A stretch of DNA of 64,000 nt from Lachnospiraceae bacterium. GTDB taxonomy: Bacteria; Bacillota; Clostridia; Lachnospirales; Lachnospiraceae. A program made the translations under genes and the position numbers. Numbering within the stretch: the stretch's first letter is position 1; each line of letters starts with the position of its first letter. This document shows, one piece after another, positions 43,034 to 51,672 of this stretch. The stretch spans positions 8,757-72,756 of the forward strand of contig SFDP01000004.1 in the NCBI GenBank assembly GCA_004558185.1. Reading direction: 5' to 3'. Below the pieces are notes generated by a model. It was given only the letters and a program-made list of their open reading frames with translations, searched no databases and was not told the origin of the DNA.

Positions 43034-45004
43034 ATGAACGAAGAGAAGAAACGAAACAGAAAGGACTGGATTAAGAATATCGCCATTATCTTTCTGGCCA
43101 TTATGCTGGTATTGACCTTTTTCTCCAATACCATTATGAATTATTCCCTGCCGGAGGTGGCTACGGCTACGGTGGAGTCAGGAACCGTTACGGCCAAAAT
43201 CAGGGGAACGGGAACGCTGGTATCCGATGATCCCTATAAGGTGACGATTCAGGAAAGCCGTGTGATAGCCAGTGTGGCAGTCAAAGAAGGGGATACGGTG
43301 GAAAAGGATCAGGTACTGTTCTATTTGGAGGAAAAGGAGAGCGAGGAGCTGATCAAGGCTGAGGCTGAGCTGGAAGCACTGGTGCTTACGTATTCCACCA
43401 CGCTTTTGGCAGGTGAGATTTCCAACCAGTCTTATCAGAATATCCAAAGCGGCAATATTTCCAGTGCCGGAGATTATCAGGCCAGAATCGCTGCTGCAAA
43501 GCAGAAGGTAACGGATGCGCAGGATACGGTGGACAGCCTTACACGGCAGCTCACCATTAGCAGTACCGAGTCCGGTGACACTATCGATAAAAATATGGCT
43601 CTGGAAAATGCCAAAACGGCACTGCAGAGTGCAGAAAGCGGGAAGGCAGCAGCAGAGCAGGAAAAAACGGCGGCCAAAGCACGTCTGGATGCACTGGAAA
43701 GCGAGAATAGTAAGCTGGGCAGTTTAGAGAGCCTGCAGTCGGCAGTGAACAGTGCAGTAACAGAGGAAGGAACCAAAAAGGTCATTTTTGATAATGCCGA
43801 GTTAAAATTCTTTACCAGAATTGATTCTGTAAATGGATCCAGCAGAGCAGGCAGCGATGAGTTCGCCACACAGATGATCAGTGACAGTAATTATGTAGGA
43901 AAGCTAAGTCAGGAAATTGAAGCTCTCAGTGATAGTGATCCGTCAGATATTCCGGATGCTTCGGGAACAGGCTATTTGTCTAAAAGGCAGGCAGCCGTGA
44001 AGGAGCTTCAGGACCTTCAGGAGGCCTATAAGAATTATCTGACCGCTCAGGATGCCCGTAAGGCCGCAGAGCAGGCAGTTACCGATAAAAGTGGTTACAC
44101 AGATCGGCTGAATGCGGCTCAGACGGATTACAATAATGCCTCCACCAATTATAACAATGCCAAAAACCGTTATGATGAATGCCTTGCTTTGGTAAACAGT
44201 CTGAGCAGCCAGGTGACGGCGAATACCGCAGATCAGAATAAGCAGAAGGCAGACCTGACCCTTCGAAAGGCAGATGCGGAGGCGGCTCTGGCTGCGGCTA
44301 AGAATGATCTTACTCAGCTCCTTACTGACGTAAGCAAGGAGCTCAATCTATCCAGCCAAAGCAGCCAGATCAAGGATAAACAGGAAGAGGTAGCCAGACT
44401 TCGTGAGAAGGCCACCGGCAGCACCATCGTGGCTCCGATAGCGGGAACCATAACCAGTATCAGCAAGACTGCCGGGGAAACCACCGTACCGGAAGATGCA
44501 CTGGCGGTAATGCAGCCGGAGGGCAAGGGGTACAGCCTGAGCTTTTCCGTTACCAACGATCAGGCACAGAAGGTTTCTGTAGGAGACGTGGCCGAGCTGC
44601 AAAATTCCTGGTACTACGGAGACATAAAGGCAACACTTTCAAGTATCCGACCGGATACGGAAAATCCGGGACAGAAGAAGCTGCTGAAATTTGATGTTAC
44701 CGGAGAGGTACAGGCGGGGCAGAGTATCAGCCTGTCTGTTGGACAGAGAAGTGCCAGCTATAATCTGGTAGTACCCAACAGTGCGGTCAGAGAGGATAAA
44801 AACGGGAAGTTCATTCTGATCGTTGAATCCAAGAATTCACCGCTGGGTAACCGCTATGTGGCAACCAGAGTGGATGTTGAGGTTTTGGCCTCCGATGATT
44901 TGAATACGGCCATCAATGCGGCTCTTTATGGCTATGAATATGTCATCACCACCTCAACTAAGCCGGTAGAGGCCGGAAAACAGATACGTCTGGCAGACAA
45001 CTAA
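43034..45004 (+). CDS. HlyD/MacA-type periplasmic-adaptor-like membrane-fusion protein with long coiled coil
   Basis: A 656-residue protein. One N-terminal membrane helix (about 14-36) leads to the first half of a lipoyl fold (ESGTVTAKIRGTGTL, VAVKEGDTVEKDQVLFYL). Then come ~330 residues of Ala/Gln/Lys-rich coiled coil (80-430), the second lipoyl half (STIVAPIAGTITSISKTAGE) and beta-barrel plus membrane-proximal domains (SVGQRSASYNLVVPNSAVRED). This is the plan of MacA/HlyD adaptors, with an extra-long hairpin. In Gram-positives such proteins accompany MacB-like exporters. Here it lies between MalFG-type permeases and a MacB-like domain protein. Confidence 0.85.
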   Translation: MNEEKKRNRKDWIKNIAIIFLAIMLVLTFFSNTIMNYSLPEVATATVESGTVTAKIRGTGTLVSDDPYKVTIQESRVIASVAVKEGDTVEKDQVLFYLEEKESEELIKAEAELEALVLTYSTTLLAGEISNQSYQNIQSGNISSAGDYQARIAAAKQKVTDAQDTVDSLTRQLTISSTESGDTIDKNMALENAKTALQSAESGKAAAEQEKTAAKARLDALESENSKLGSLESLQSAVNSAVTEEGTKKVIFDNAELKFFTRIDSVNGSSRAGSDEFATQMISDSNYVGKLSQEIEALSDSDPSDIPDASGTGYLSKRQAAVKELQDLQEAYKNYLTAQDARKAAEQAVTDKSGYTDRLNAAQTDYNNASTNYNNAKNRYDECLALVNSLSSQVTANTADQNKQKADLTLRKADAEAALAAAKNDLTQLLTDVSKELNLSSQSSQIKDKQEEVARLREKATGSTIVAPIAGTITSISKTAGETTVPEDALAVMQPEGKGYSLSFSVTNDQAQKVSVGDVAELQNSWYYGDIKATLSSIRPDTENPGQKKLLKFDVTGEVQAGQSISLSVGQRSASYNLVVPNSAVREDKNGKFILIVESKNSPLGNRYVATRVDVEVLASDDLNTAINAALYGYEYVITTSTKPVEAGKQIRLADN

Positions 45005-45100
45005 TATGATACGGGGGAAAAGGCCATAGGGTTTATGCTTGCATGAAAAAGGATGACTTTTGCCCCCAACATCATGAATATGCTTTTAAATGGAGGTAAA

Positions 45101-46198
45101 ATGAAAAAATTCATACCACAAATCTCCCGAAAGCAAATCCTGTGGGCCTGTGGGGGGATTTTCTGCCTCATCCTAATCGGTGCAATCAGCCTTATGGAGG
45201 GATTATTCAGGGCAGGGCTGTATGATCAACAAATGGCAAAGCGTTGGTCATCAAAGAAAAATGTAGCACAGATCAGTTGTTTTTTTGCCGCTGAGGAGGT
45301 CAGTGATAAGGGCTATTTTACGACCATTGGACATACGGTGGATAAGGCACTGAAGGAGGCCAATATCGTTCCGGAAAATGAGAATTCCAGATTATGGATC
45401 GATGCGATCAGCAGATCAGGCAAGGTAACTCTAAGCAATGGTTCAAAATCTGTGGAGCTGGAGGCCGTGGGCGTGCAGGGGGAATTTTTTCAATTCCATC
45501 CCCTGCGGCTGCTGGAAGGAGCCTTTTTTGGCCCGGACAGCATGATGCAGGATGGTGTCGTTATCGATGAGGATGCAGCCTGGCAGCTATTTGGCTCCAA
45601 TGATGTGGCAGGGATGCAGGTGATGATTGGTCAGGTTCCTCATTATATTACGGGAGTAGTCCAAAGAGAAACAGGAAGGCTGGCGGAGGCGGCTGGCCTT
45701 GACAAGTCCCTTTGTTATCTGAATCTGGAAAATCTGGAACAGTACGGAAAGGTGACCGGAGGTTATTGCTATGAAATGGTACTGCCCAATCCGGTGGAGG
45801 GCTTTGCTCTCTCCACTCTCTCCAAGGCGGTGGGAACAGAAGGGAGAGAGCTGGAGATTTTGGAAAATACCGGCCGATATGAGCTCCTGCCGCTAATCAA
45901 GGTAATTGGCCGCTTTGGCGTCAGAAGTATGTCAAAAAAGAGTTTTGCCTATCCTTATTGGGAAAACGTGGCAAGAGGCTATGAGGATATATTTGCCCTC
46001 ACCCTGCTGTTAAAGGCAATGCTGTCAATCTTGCCCTGTGTGCTGGCTGTCGTTACGATTATCCGGCTATGGAAAAGAAAAACCTGGACACTGAAGCAAG
46101 GGTATCATAAGCTGGCAGACCGGCTATATGACTATAGAGCAAAGCGTCATACAAAAAAGAAAAGTGCTGCACAAGCAGCAGAATGGAGGAAGAAGTGA
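45101..46198 (+). CDS. MacB-like extracellular-core-domain membrane protein, without FtsX permease core
   Basis: A 365-residue protein with one helix near the N-terminus (about 10-32), an extracellular domain resembling the MacB periplasmic core (VELEAVGVQGEFFQFHPLRLLEGAFF, VVIDEDAAWQLFGSNDVAGMQV), one further helix near 305-325 and a basic tail. Typical MacB/FtsX permeases have four helices and a conserved C-terminal FtsX domain; that domain is absent here. The ATG at 45101 has GGAGGT upstream, rather than the ATG at 45053. Its stop overlaps the GTG of the next gene. The MacB relation is a pattern-based judgement. Confidence 0.65.
   Translation: MKKFIPQISRKQILWACGGIFCLILIGAISLMEGLFRAGLYDQQMAKRWSSKKNVAQISCFFAAEEVSDKGYFTTIGHTVDKALKEANIVPENENSRLWIDAISRSGKVTLSNGSKSVELEAVGVQGEFFQFHPLRLLEGAFFGPDSMMQDGVVIDEDAAWQLFGSNDVAGMQVMIGQVPHYITGVVQRETGRLAEAAGLDKSLCYLNLENLEQYGKVTGGYCYEMVLPNPVEGFALSTLSKAVGTEGRELEILENTGRYELLPLIKVIGRFGVRSMSKKSFAYPYWENVARGYEDIFALTLLLKAMLSILPCVLAVVTIIRLWKRKTWTLKQGYHKLADRLYDYRAKRHTKKKSAAQAAEWRKK
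46165..46194 (+). promoter_or_regulatory. GCTGC-hairpin/SD leader cassette upstream of the large binding lipoprotein
   Basis: TGCTGC (46165-46170) and GCAGCA (46175-46180) pair around ACAA, inside the end of the preceding gene. The spacer AGAATGGAGGAAGAA leads to a GTG start at 46195. It shows the cassette working within coding sequence. Confidence 0.6.
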
Positions 46199-48507
46199 AA
46201 AAGAGATGGAAACTGTTGGGAGCAGTGTTTGTACTGTCCATAATAATGGCCGCCTGCGGCAAGAAGGTAAGCGAAGAGGAGCAGACATCTACGGCCAATA
46301 CGAGCTTCGATAAAAACAGTGTATATCGGGAGACAGAGGTAAAGTTTGGAGATAACTACAGCGATTTGATTCAGTTTTCGGTTACAGAGGATACTCTGTA
46401 TCTGGAAGGCTATCAGTATTCCTTTTCAGAAATGACTGAGGAAGAGCAGGAAACACAGGAAGAGCAGGCGATACAGGAAGTGCAGGAAATGCCTCCTTCC
46501 ACACTGAGTTTTACCTCCTATGATTTTGAGGGAAATCAGAAGGGAGAGCTCAAGCTAACTATTCCTTCAAATGCAAGTCCCGGTGTTTTCCGTGTGGACA
46601 GCAAGGGAAACCTCTACTCTGTTTATATTGTCTATTCAGACATGGAGGAAGGGTTTAGCGGAAACGAGGCTTATCTCAGTGGTCACACACCGGAGGGGGA
46701 GGAAATCTTTCACATCAGGCTGAATGAACAGCAGAATAATGATGATTATTACTATGTAAATCAAATGTTTCTGGTGGACGACAGTAAGCTGATCCTGGAA
46801 GCCAGTACAGGAGTGGAGATTTATGATCTTCAGGGCAGCCTGGTTAATCGAATCGAAAAAAAGAACGATGAAGACAATCGCCTGCTTCGAATCAAAGACG
46901 ATCAATTTATTATCATGAGCAATGATGGAGAAAAATCCAGTTATCAGACCATAAATCTGGAAACCGGTGCAAAGGAACAGGGCGGAACACTTCCCTTTAA
47001 TTATTATATGTACAGCACTTTTTCCGGAAAGTATTTTGATCTCTATTTGTCTGATGAGAAAGGGGTTTATGGCTTTAACCTGGGGGATGAGCAGCTGACA
47101 ACCGTGATGGACTTTATTTCTTCTGATTTTTCCAGCTATGGGATATCTCAGATGGAAGTACTAGATGAAGAAAGAATGCTGCTTTACTACTACGGAGACG
47201 AAGGCAACCAAATGGGTCTGTTTGAGAAGGTTCCCGCAGAGGAGATCGGTGACAGGCAGATCCTTACTCTGGGCTGTTTTTATATGGATATGGATGTGAA
47301 GGCTCAGGTGGTGGCATTCAATAAAAAAAGCACTACCCACAGAATCAGCGTGATAGATTACTCCAGCTTTAATACAGAGGAGGATTACAGCCTGGGCATG
47401 ACCAGACTGAATACAGACATTACCTCCGGCAATGCTCCGGACATTATTTTGCTGCAGCAATATGGAATGCCCCTTGAAAGCTATATGGCAAAAGGCGTCT
47501 TTGTAGACTACTACGAGCTGATGGCAGAAGATTCTTCATTTAATAAAGAAGACTATCTGCAGAACTTGTTTGAGGCCTACGAATACAATGGTAAGCTGTA
47601 CCAGATGGTGCCCAGCTTCTATGTAGCGACCTTTGTTGGCAAAGCAGCAGATGTGGGAGAAGATTTTAGCTGGACAATGGAAGAGGCATTAGCTCTTCAG
47701 GCCTCCAAGCCGGAGGGAACCAATCTGTTCTCCAATATAACTCAATACGACTTTTTATACAACTGTCTGACCTTCTGTGAAGATGATTATGTAAACTGGG
47801 AAGCCGGAGAGTGCTACTTTGATACGGATAAATTTATTCGGATGTTGGAATATGCGAAAACACTTCCCAAGGACTACAACTATGTAGATTATGAGGATGA
47901 AGCTGCCTATCAGGAAATGGAAAATCAGTACAGAGACGGCAAAACATTGCTTATGCAGACCGGTATGAGCAGTTTTCGGGACTATGGAAACTGGAGATAT
48001 GCTTACTTTGGTGAAGAAATTACGACGGTTGGTTTTCCTACCGAAACGGGAATCGGTTCAGCCTTTGGTTCTTCCATTAACCTGGCTATCAGTGCACAGA
48101 CAAAGAACAAGGAAGCTGCATGGGAATTTGTAAAGAGCTTTCTGGATGAAGAATATCAGGAAAAGAGAGATTGGTATTTCCCCATTAGACTAAGCAGCCT
48201 GGATAAAATCGAAAAGCAGGCACAGCAGAAGCCCTTTTATACGGATGAAAAGGGAAATAAGATCGAGTATGAAAACACCTACTGGCTGGGGAATATGGAA
48301 ATTAAGGCTGATCCATTGTCGAAGGAAGAGACAGCAAAGGTAATGGACCTTATTAAGAGCATCAATCGGGCAGCCAATTACGATGAGGAGCTGCTGAAGA
48401 TCGTTCAGGAAGAATCGGCGGGCTTCTTAGAAGGTCAGAAATCGGCTCAGGAGGTAGCCGGCATCATCCAGAGCAGAGCAAAAATTTATATCAATGAAAA
48501 TCGTTAA
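46195..48507 (+). CDS. Large extracellular solute-binding lipoprotein with N-terminal sensor-like domain
   Basis: A 770-residue lipoprotein: signal peptide with IIMAACGKK lipobox, a ~350-residue N-terminal region of repeated beta-strand blades (LYLEGYQYSF, NLYSVYIVYSD, IYDLQGSLVNRI) that looks like a beta-propeller, then a type 1 solute-binding domain (about 360-730: GNAPDIILLQQYGMPLESYMAKG, KTLLMQTGMSSFRDYG, INLAISAQTKNKEAAWEFVKSF). Usual binding proteins are ~430 residues, so the extra domain is notable. The start is GTG 46195, with GGAGGA before it and overlapping the previous stop. It is the last gene of the operon and presumably the receptor for the MalFG-type permeases. Confidence 0.82.
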   Translation: MKKRWKLLGAVFVLSIIMAACGKKVSEEEQTSTANTSFDKNSVYRETEVKFGDNYSDLIQFSVTEDTLYLEGYQYSFSEMTEEEQETQEEQAIQEVQEMPPSTLSFTSYDFEGNQKGELKLTIPSNASPGVFRVDSKGNLYSVYIVYSDMEEGFSGNEAYLSGHTPEGEEIFHIRLNEQQNNDDYYYVNQMFLVDDSKLILEASTGVEIYDLQGSLVNRIEKKNDEDNRLLRIKDDQFIIMSNDGEKSSYQTINLETGAKEQGGTLPFNYYMYSTFSGKYFDLYLSDEKGVYGFNLGDEQLTTVMDFISSDFSSYGISQMEVLDEERMLLYYYGDEGNQMGLFEKVPAEEIGDRQILTLGCFYMDMDVKAQVVAFNKKSTTHRISVIDYSSFNTEEDYSLGMTRLNTDITSGNAPDIILLQQYGMPLESYMAKGVFVDYYELMAEDSSFNKEDYLQNLFEAYEYNGKLYQMVPSFYVATFVGKAADVGEDFSWTMEEALALQASKPEGTNLFSNITQYDFLYNCLTFCEDDYVNWEAGECYFDTDKFIRMLEYAKTLPKDYNYVDYEDEAAYQEMENQYRDGKTLLMQTGMSSFRDYGNWRYAYFGEEITTVGFPTETGIGSAFGSSINLAISAQTKNKEAAWEFVKSFLDEEYQEKRDWYFPIRLSSLDKIEKQAQQKPFYTDEKGNKIEYENTYWLGNMEIKADPLSKEETAKVMDLIKSINRAANYDEELLKIVQEESAGFLEGQKSAQEVAGIIQSRAKIYINENR

Positions 48508-48513
48508 AGGCGG

Positions 48514-48542
48514 TTGACAAAGCATTTTTCTTTCAGTATGCT
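48514..48542 (+). promoter_or_regulatory. Promoter of the valS T-box transcript
   Basis: TTGACA (48514-48519), 17-bp spacer, TATGCT (48537-48542). Initiation near 48549 would give a ~390-nt leader to the terminator end. Confidence 0.8.
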
Positions 48543-48548
48543 AATGAA

Positions 48549-48935
48549 GACAGGATTTTACAGTACAGAAGACGAAGAAATCCGGGAACAGAAAAAGATC
48601 GTGACAGGGAGGAGTACAGAATGCTCCTTGACAGAGAGAGGAGCTCATAGGCTGGAAGGCTCCCCCAAGAAAGGCTTTTGGAAGGTAGCCCTGGAATCGG
48701 AAGGCTGAACAGTCAGGATTGGAATTGCGTTCACAAAGAGACACAAGCAACTGAAATCAGTAGGTCTTCACGGGTCATTGCCGTTATCCGATGGAGCTTT
48801 CCGGCAGATTTACCGGAAGTGAAGAGACCTTTTTCCAGGCTGCAGCAGCCCTGGCATGAAGGTGAACAAAGGTGGTACCGCGTTAACTACGCCCTTTGAC
48901 CGACAACAATCGGTCAAAGGGTATTTTTTTTGAAG
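48549..48935 (+). ncRNA. T-box riboswitch controlling valS
   Basis: A T-box leader sensing uncharged tRNA-Val. Visible parts are the stem I base (GATCGTGACAGGGAGGAGTACAG), an AGAGAG element and GGCTGGAAGG near 48650, the T-box AAAGGTGGTACCGCG (48868-48882) and the terminator CCCTTTGACCG (48892-48902) paired with CGGTCAAAGGG (48911-48921), then eight T. A GTA valine codon at 48685-48687 in the GGAAGGTAGCC stretch is a candidate specifier. Uncharged tRNA-Val should favour the antiterminator and allow valS expression. Confidence 0.92.
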
Positions 48936-48959
48936 AAAACCCTTGAAATGGAGGAAAAA

Positions 48960-51602
48960 ATGAGTAAAGAATTAGCCAAAACCTACGACCCTCATGGAAT
49001 GGAGGACAGATTATATCAGAAGTGGCTGGAGAAGAAATATTTTCATGCCGAAGTGGATAAGAGCAAAACGCCCTTTACCATCGTTATTCCTCCTCCCAAT
49101 ATTACCGGGCAGCTCCATATGGGACATGCACTGGACAATACCATGCAGGATATTCTGATTCGCTTTAAACGGATGCAGGGCTTTAATGCGCTATGGCAGC
49201 CGGGAACGGATCATGCCAGTATTGCCACAGAGGTGAAGATTATTGAAAAGCTGAAGGAAGAAGGAACATCGAAGGAGAAACTGGGCAGAGAAGGGTTTCT
49301 TGAAAGAGCCTGGGAATGGAAGAGGGAGTACGGAGGCCGTATCATTGGTCAGTTAAAGAAGCTGGGCTCCTCCTGTGACTGGGACAGAGAACGGTTTACT
49401 ATGGACCAAGGCTGCAGCAGGGCTGTTACCGAGGTCTTCTGTAAGATGCATCAGAAGGGCTGGATCTATAAAGGCAGCAGAATTATTAACTGGTGCCCGG
49501 TCTGCAATACTTCCATTTCTGATGCAGAGGTAGAGTATCAGGAGCAGGATGGAAAATTCTGGCATATCAAATATCCTATTAAAGGAAGTAATGAGTTTCT
49601 GGAGTTTGCCACCACCCGCCCTGAAACCATGCTGGGAGATACCGCAGTAGCCGTTAATCCGGAGGATGAAAGGTATGCACATTTGATAGGGAAAACGGTA
49701 ATTCTTCCCTTTACGGAAAGGGAGATTCCCATTCTTGCAGATACCTATGTGGATATGGAATTCGGAACAGGTGTGGTAAAAATCACACCGGCTCATGACC
49801 CTAACGATTTTGAGGTAGGAAAGCGTCATAATCTGCCGGAAATCAATATCCTGAATGATGATGCCACGATTAATGAAAACGGTGGGAAATTTGTAGGAAT
49901 GGATCGCTATGAGGCAAGAAAAGCTATTGTCAGAGAGCTGGAAGAAATGGGACTGCTGGTTAAAATTGAGGACCATGTGCATAACGTAGGTACGCATGAC
50001 CGATGCAAAACCACTATTGAGCCTATGATTAAGCAGCAGTGGTTCGTCAAAATGGATGAGCTGATCAAGCCTGCTGTAGAAGCAGTTAGATCAGGGGAAA
50101 TTCAGCTTATTCCCGAAAGAATGAGCAAAACCTATTTTAACTGGACAGACAATATTCGGGATTGGTGCATCAGTCGTCAGCTTTGGTGGGGGCATCGGAT
50201 TCCGGCTTATTATTGTGACAAATGTGGAGAAACGGTGGTTGCGGCTGCGGCACCGGACAAATGCCCAAAATGCGGAGGCAGCCATTTTACTCAGGACGAG
50301 GATACGCTGGATACCTGGTTTTCCTCTGCCCTGTGGCCCTTTTCCACATTGGGCTGGCCGGAAGAAACGGAGGATTTAAAATACTTCTATCCTACTGATG
50401 TGCTGGTAACCGGCTATGATATTATTTTCTTCTGGGTAATCCGCATGATCTTTTCCGGCTATGAGCAGATGAAGGAGAGACCCTTTAAAACCGTTCTCTT
50501 CCATGGGCTGGTTCGGGATGCCCAGGGAAGGAAGATGTCCAAGTCGCTGGGAAATGGTATCGATCCTTTGGAGATTATTGAACAATATGGCGCAGATGCC
50601 CTTAGACTTACGCTGATTACCGGAAATGCACCGGGCAACGATATGCGTTTTTATCATGAACGTGTGGAAGCCAGCAGAAACTTTGCCAATAAGGTATGGA
50701 ATGCCTCCCGATTCATTATGATGAATATGGAAGGAAAGACCATTACCCAGCCGTCAGATACGGCTCTCGAAGCTGCTGACAAATGGATATTATCCAAGCT
50801 GAACAGCCTGATTCAAGAGGTGACCGACAATATGGAGAGCTTTGAATTGGGGATTGCGGTACAGAAGGTGTATGATTTTATCTGGGATGAATTCTGTGAC
50901 TGGTATATTGAAATGGTAAAACCCCGTCTCTACGGCAGTGATAATGCAGACAGCCAGAACAGTGCCTTATGGACCTTGAGGACGGTGCTGATCGATGCAT
51001 TGAAGCTGCTCCATCCCTATATGCCCTTCGTTACGGAAGAAATTTTCTGCAGCCTACAGTCTGAGGAGGAGTCTATTATGATCAGCTCCTGGCCGGTTTA
51101 CCTAAGGGAGAGAGCCTTTGCTGAAGAGGAGCGGGAAATCGAGTTGATCAAGGAGGCTGTAAGAGGTATCCGAAACGTGCGTACTGAGATGAATGTACCG
51201 CCCAGCAAGAAGGCGTTGGTATATGTGGTAAGCGGACAGGAAGAAATACTTCAGGTATTTGCCAACAGCGGCTTGTTTTTTGCTTCGCTGGCTTATGCGT
51301 CAGAAGTAAGGACACAGGCGGATAAGAAAGGGATCGAAGAGGATGCGGTATCCGTAGTAATCCCCGGTGCAGTCTGCTATATCCCCTTTGCAGAGCTGGT
51401 GGATATCGGCAAGGAGATCGAGCGCCTGGAGAAGGAAGAAAAGCGTCTGGCGGGAGAGCTGGCCCGGGTGAATGGAATGCTGAGCAATGAGAAATTTATT
51501 ACGAAGGCTCCGGCAGCAAAAATTGAAGAAGAAAAGGGCAAGCTTCTGAAGTATCAACAGATGATGGAGCAGGTAAAGGAGCGGCTTGCACAACTGCGAT
51601 AG
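48960..51602 (+). CDS. valS: Valine--tRNA ligase
   Basis: An 880-residue class Ia synthetase. HIGH is present as PPPNITGQLHMGHALDN, KMSKS as GRKMSKSLGNG. The CP1 editing domain has TTRPETMLGDTA. A zinc-knuckle-like CDKCGE/CPKCGG pair, the anticodon-binding domain and a C-terminal coiled-coil arm (IGKEIERLEKEEKRLAGELARV) follow. The ATG at 48960 has GGAGG upstream; the frame from 48930 overlaps the T-box terminator. Expression is under the T-box. folC follows at 70 bp. Confidence 0.97.
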   Translation: MSKELAKTYDPHGMEDRLYQKWLEKKYFHAEVDKSKTPFTIVIPPPNITGQLHMGHALDNTMQDILIRFKRMQGFNALWQPGTDHASIATEVKIIEKLKEEGTSKEKLGREGFLERAWEWKREYGGRIIGQLKKLGSSCDWDRERFTMDQGCSRAVTEVFCKMHQKGWIYKGSRIINWCPVCNTSISDAEVEYQEQDGKFWHIKYPIKGSNEFLEFATTRPETMLGDTAVAVNPEDERYAHLIGKTVILPFTEREIPILADTYVDMEFGTGVVKITPAHDPNDFEVGKRHNLPEINILNDDATINENGGKFVGMDRYEARKAIVRELEEMGLLVKIEDHVHNVGTHDRCKTTIEPMIKQQWFVKMDELIKPAVEAVRSGEIQLIPERMSKTYFNWTDNIRDWCISRQLWWGHRIPAYYCDKCGETVVAAAAPDKCPKCGGSHFTQDEDTLDTWFSSALWPFSTLGWPEETEDLKYFYPTDVLVTGYDIIFFWVIRMIFSGYEQMKERPFKTVLFHGLVRDAQGRKMSKSLGNGIDPLEIIEQYGADALRLTLITGNAPGNDMRFYHERVEASRNFANKVWNASRFIMMNMEGKTITQPSDTALEAADKWILSKLNSLIQEVTDNMESFELGIAVQKVYDFIWDEFCDWYIEMVKPRLYGSDNADSQNSALWTLRTVLIDALKLLHPYMPFVTEEIFCSLQSEEESIMISSWPVYLRERAFAEEEREIELIKEAVRGIRNVRTEMNVPPSKKALVYVVSGQEEILQVFANSGLFFASLAYASEVRTQADKKGIEEDAVSVVIPGAVCYIPFAELVDIGKEIERLEKEEKRLAGELARVNGMLSNEKFITKAPAAKIEEEKGKLLKYQQMMEQVKERLAQLR

Positions 51603-51672
51603 GAGACAGATCGGTCTGTGCGTGCAGCTCCAACAGGAAGTATGGTCGTTTGCGATTAAAGCAGGAAGGATA

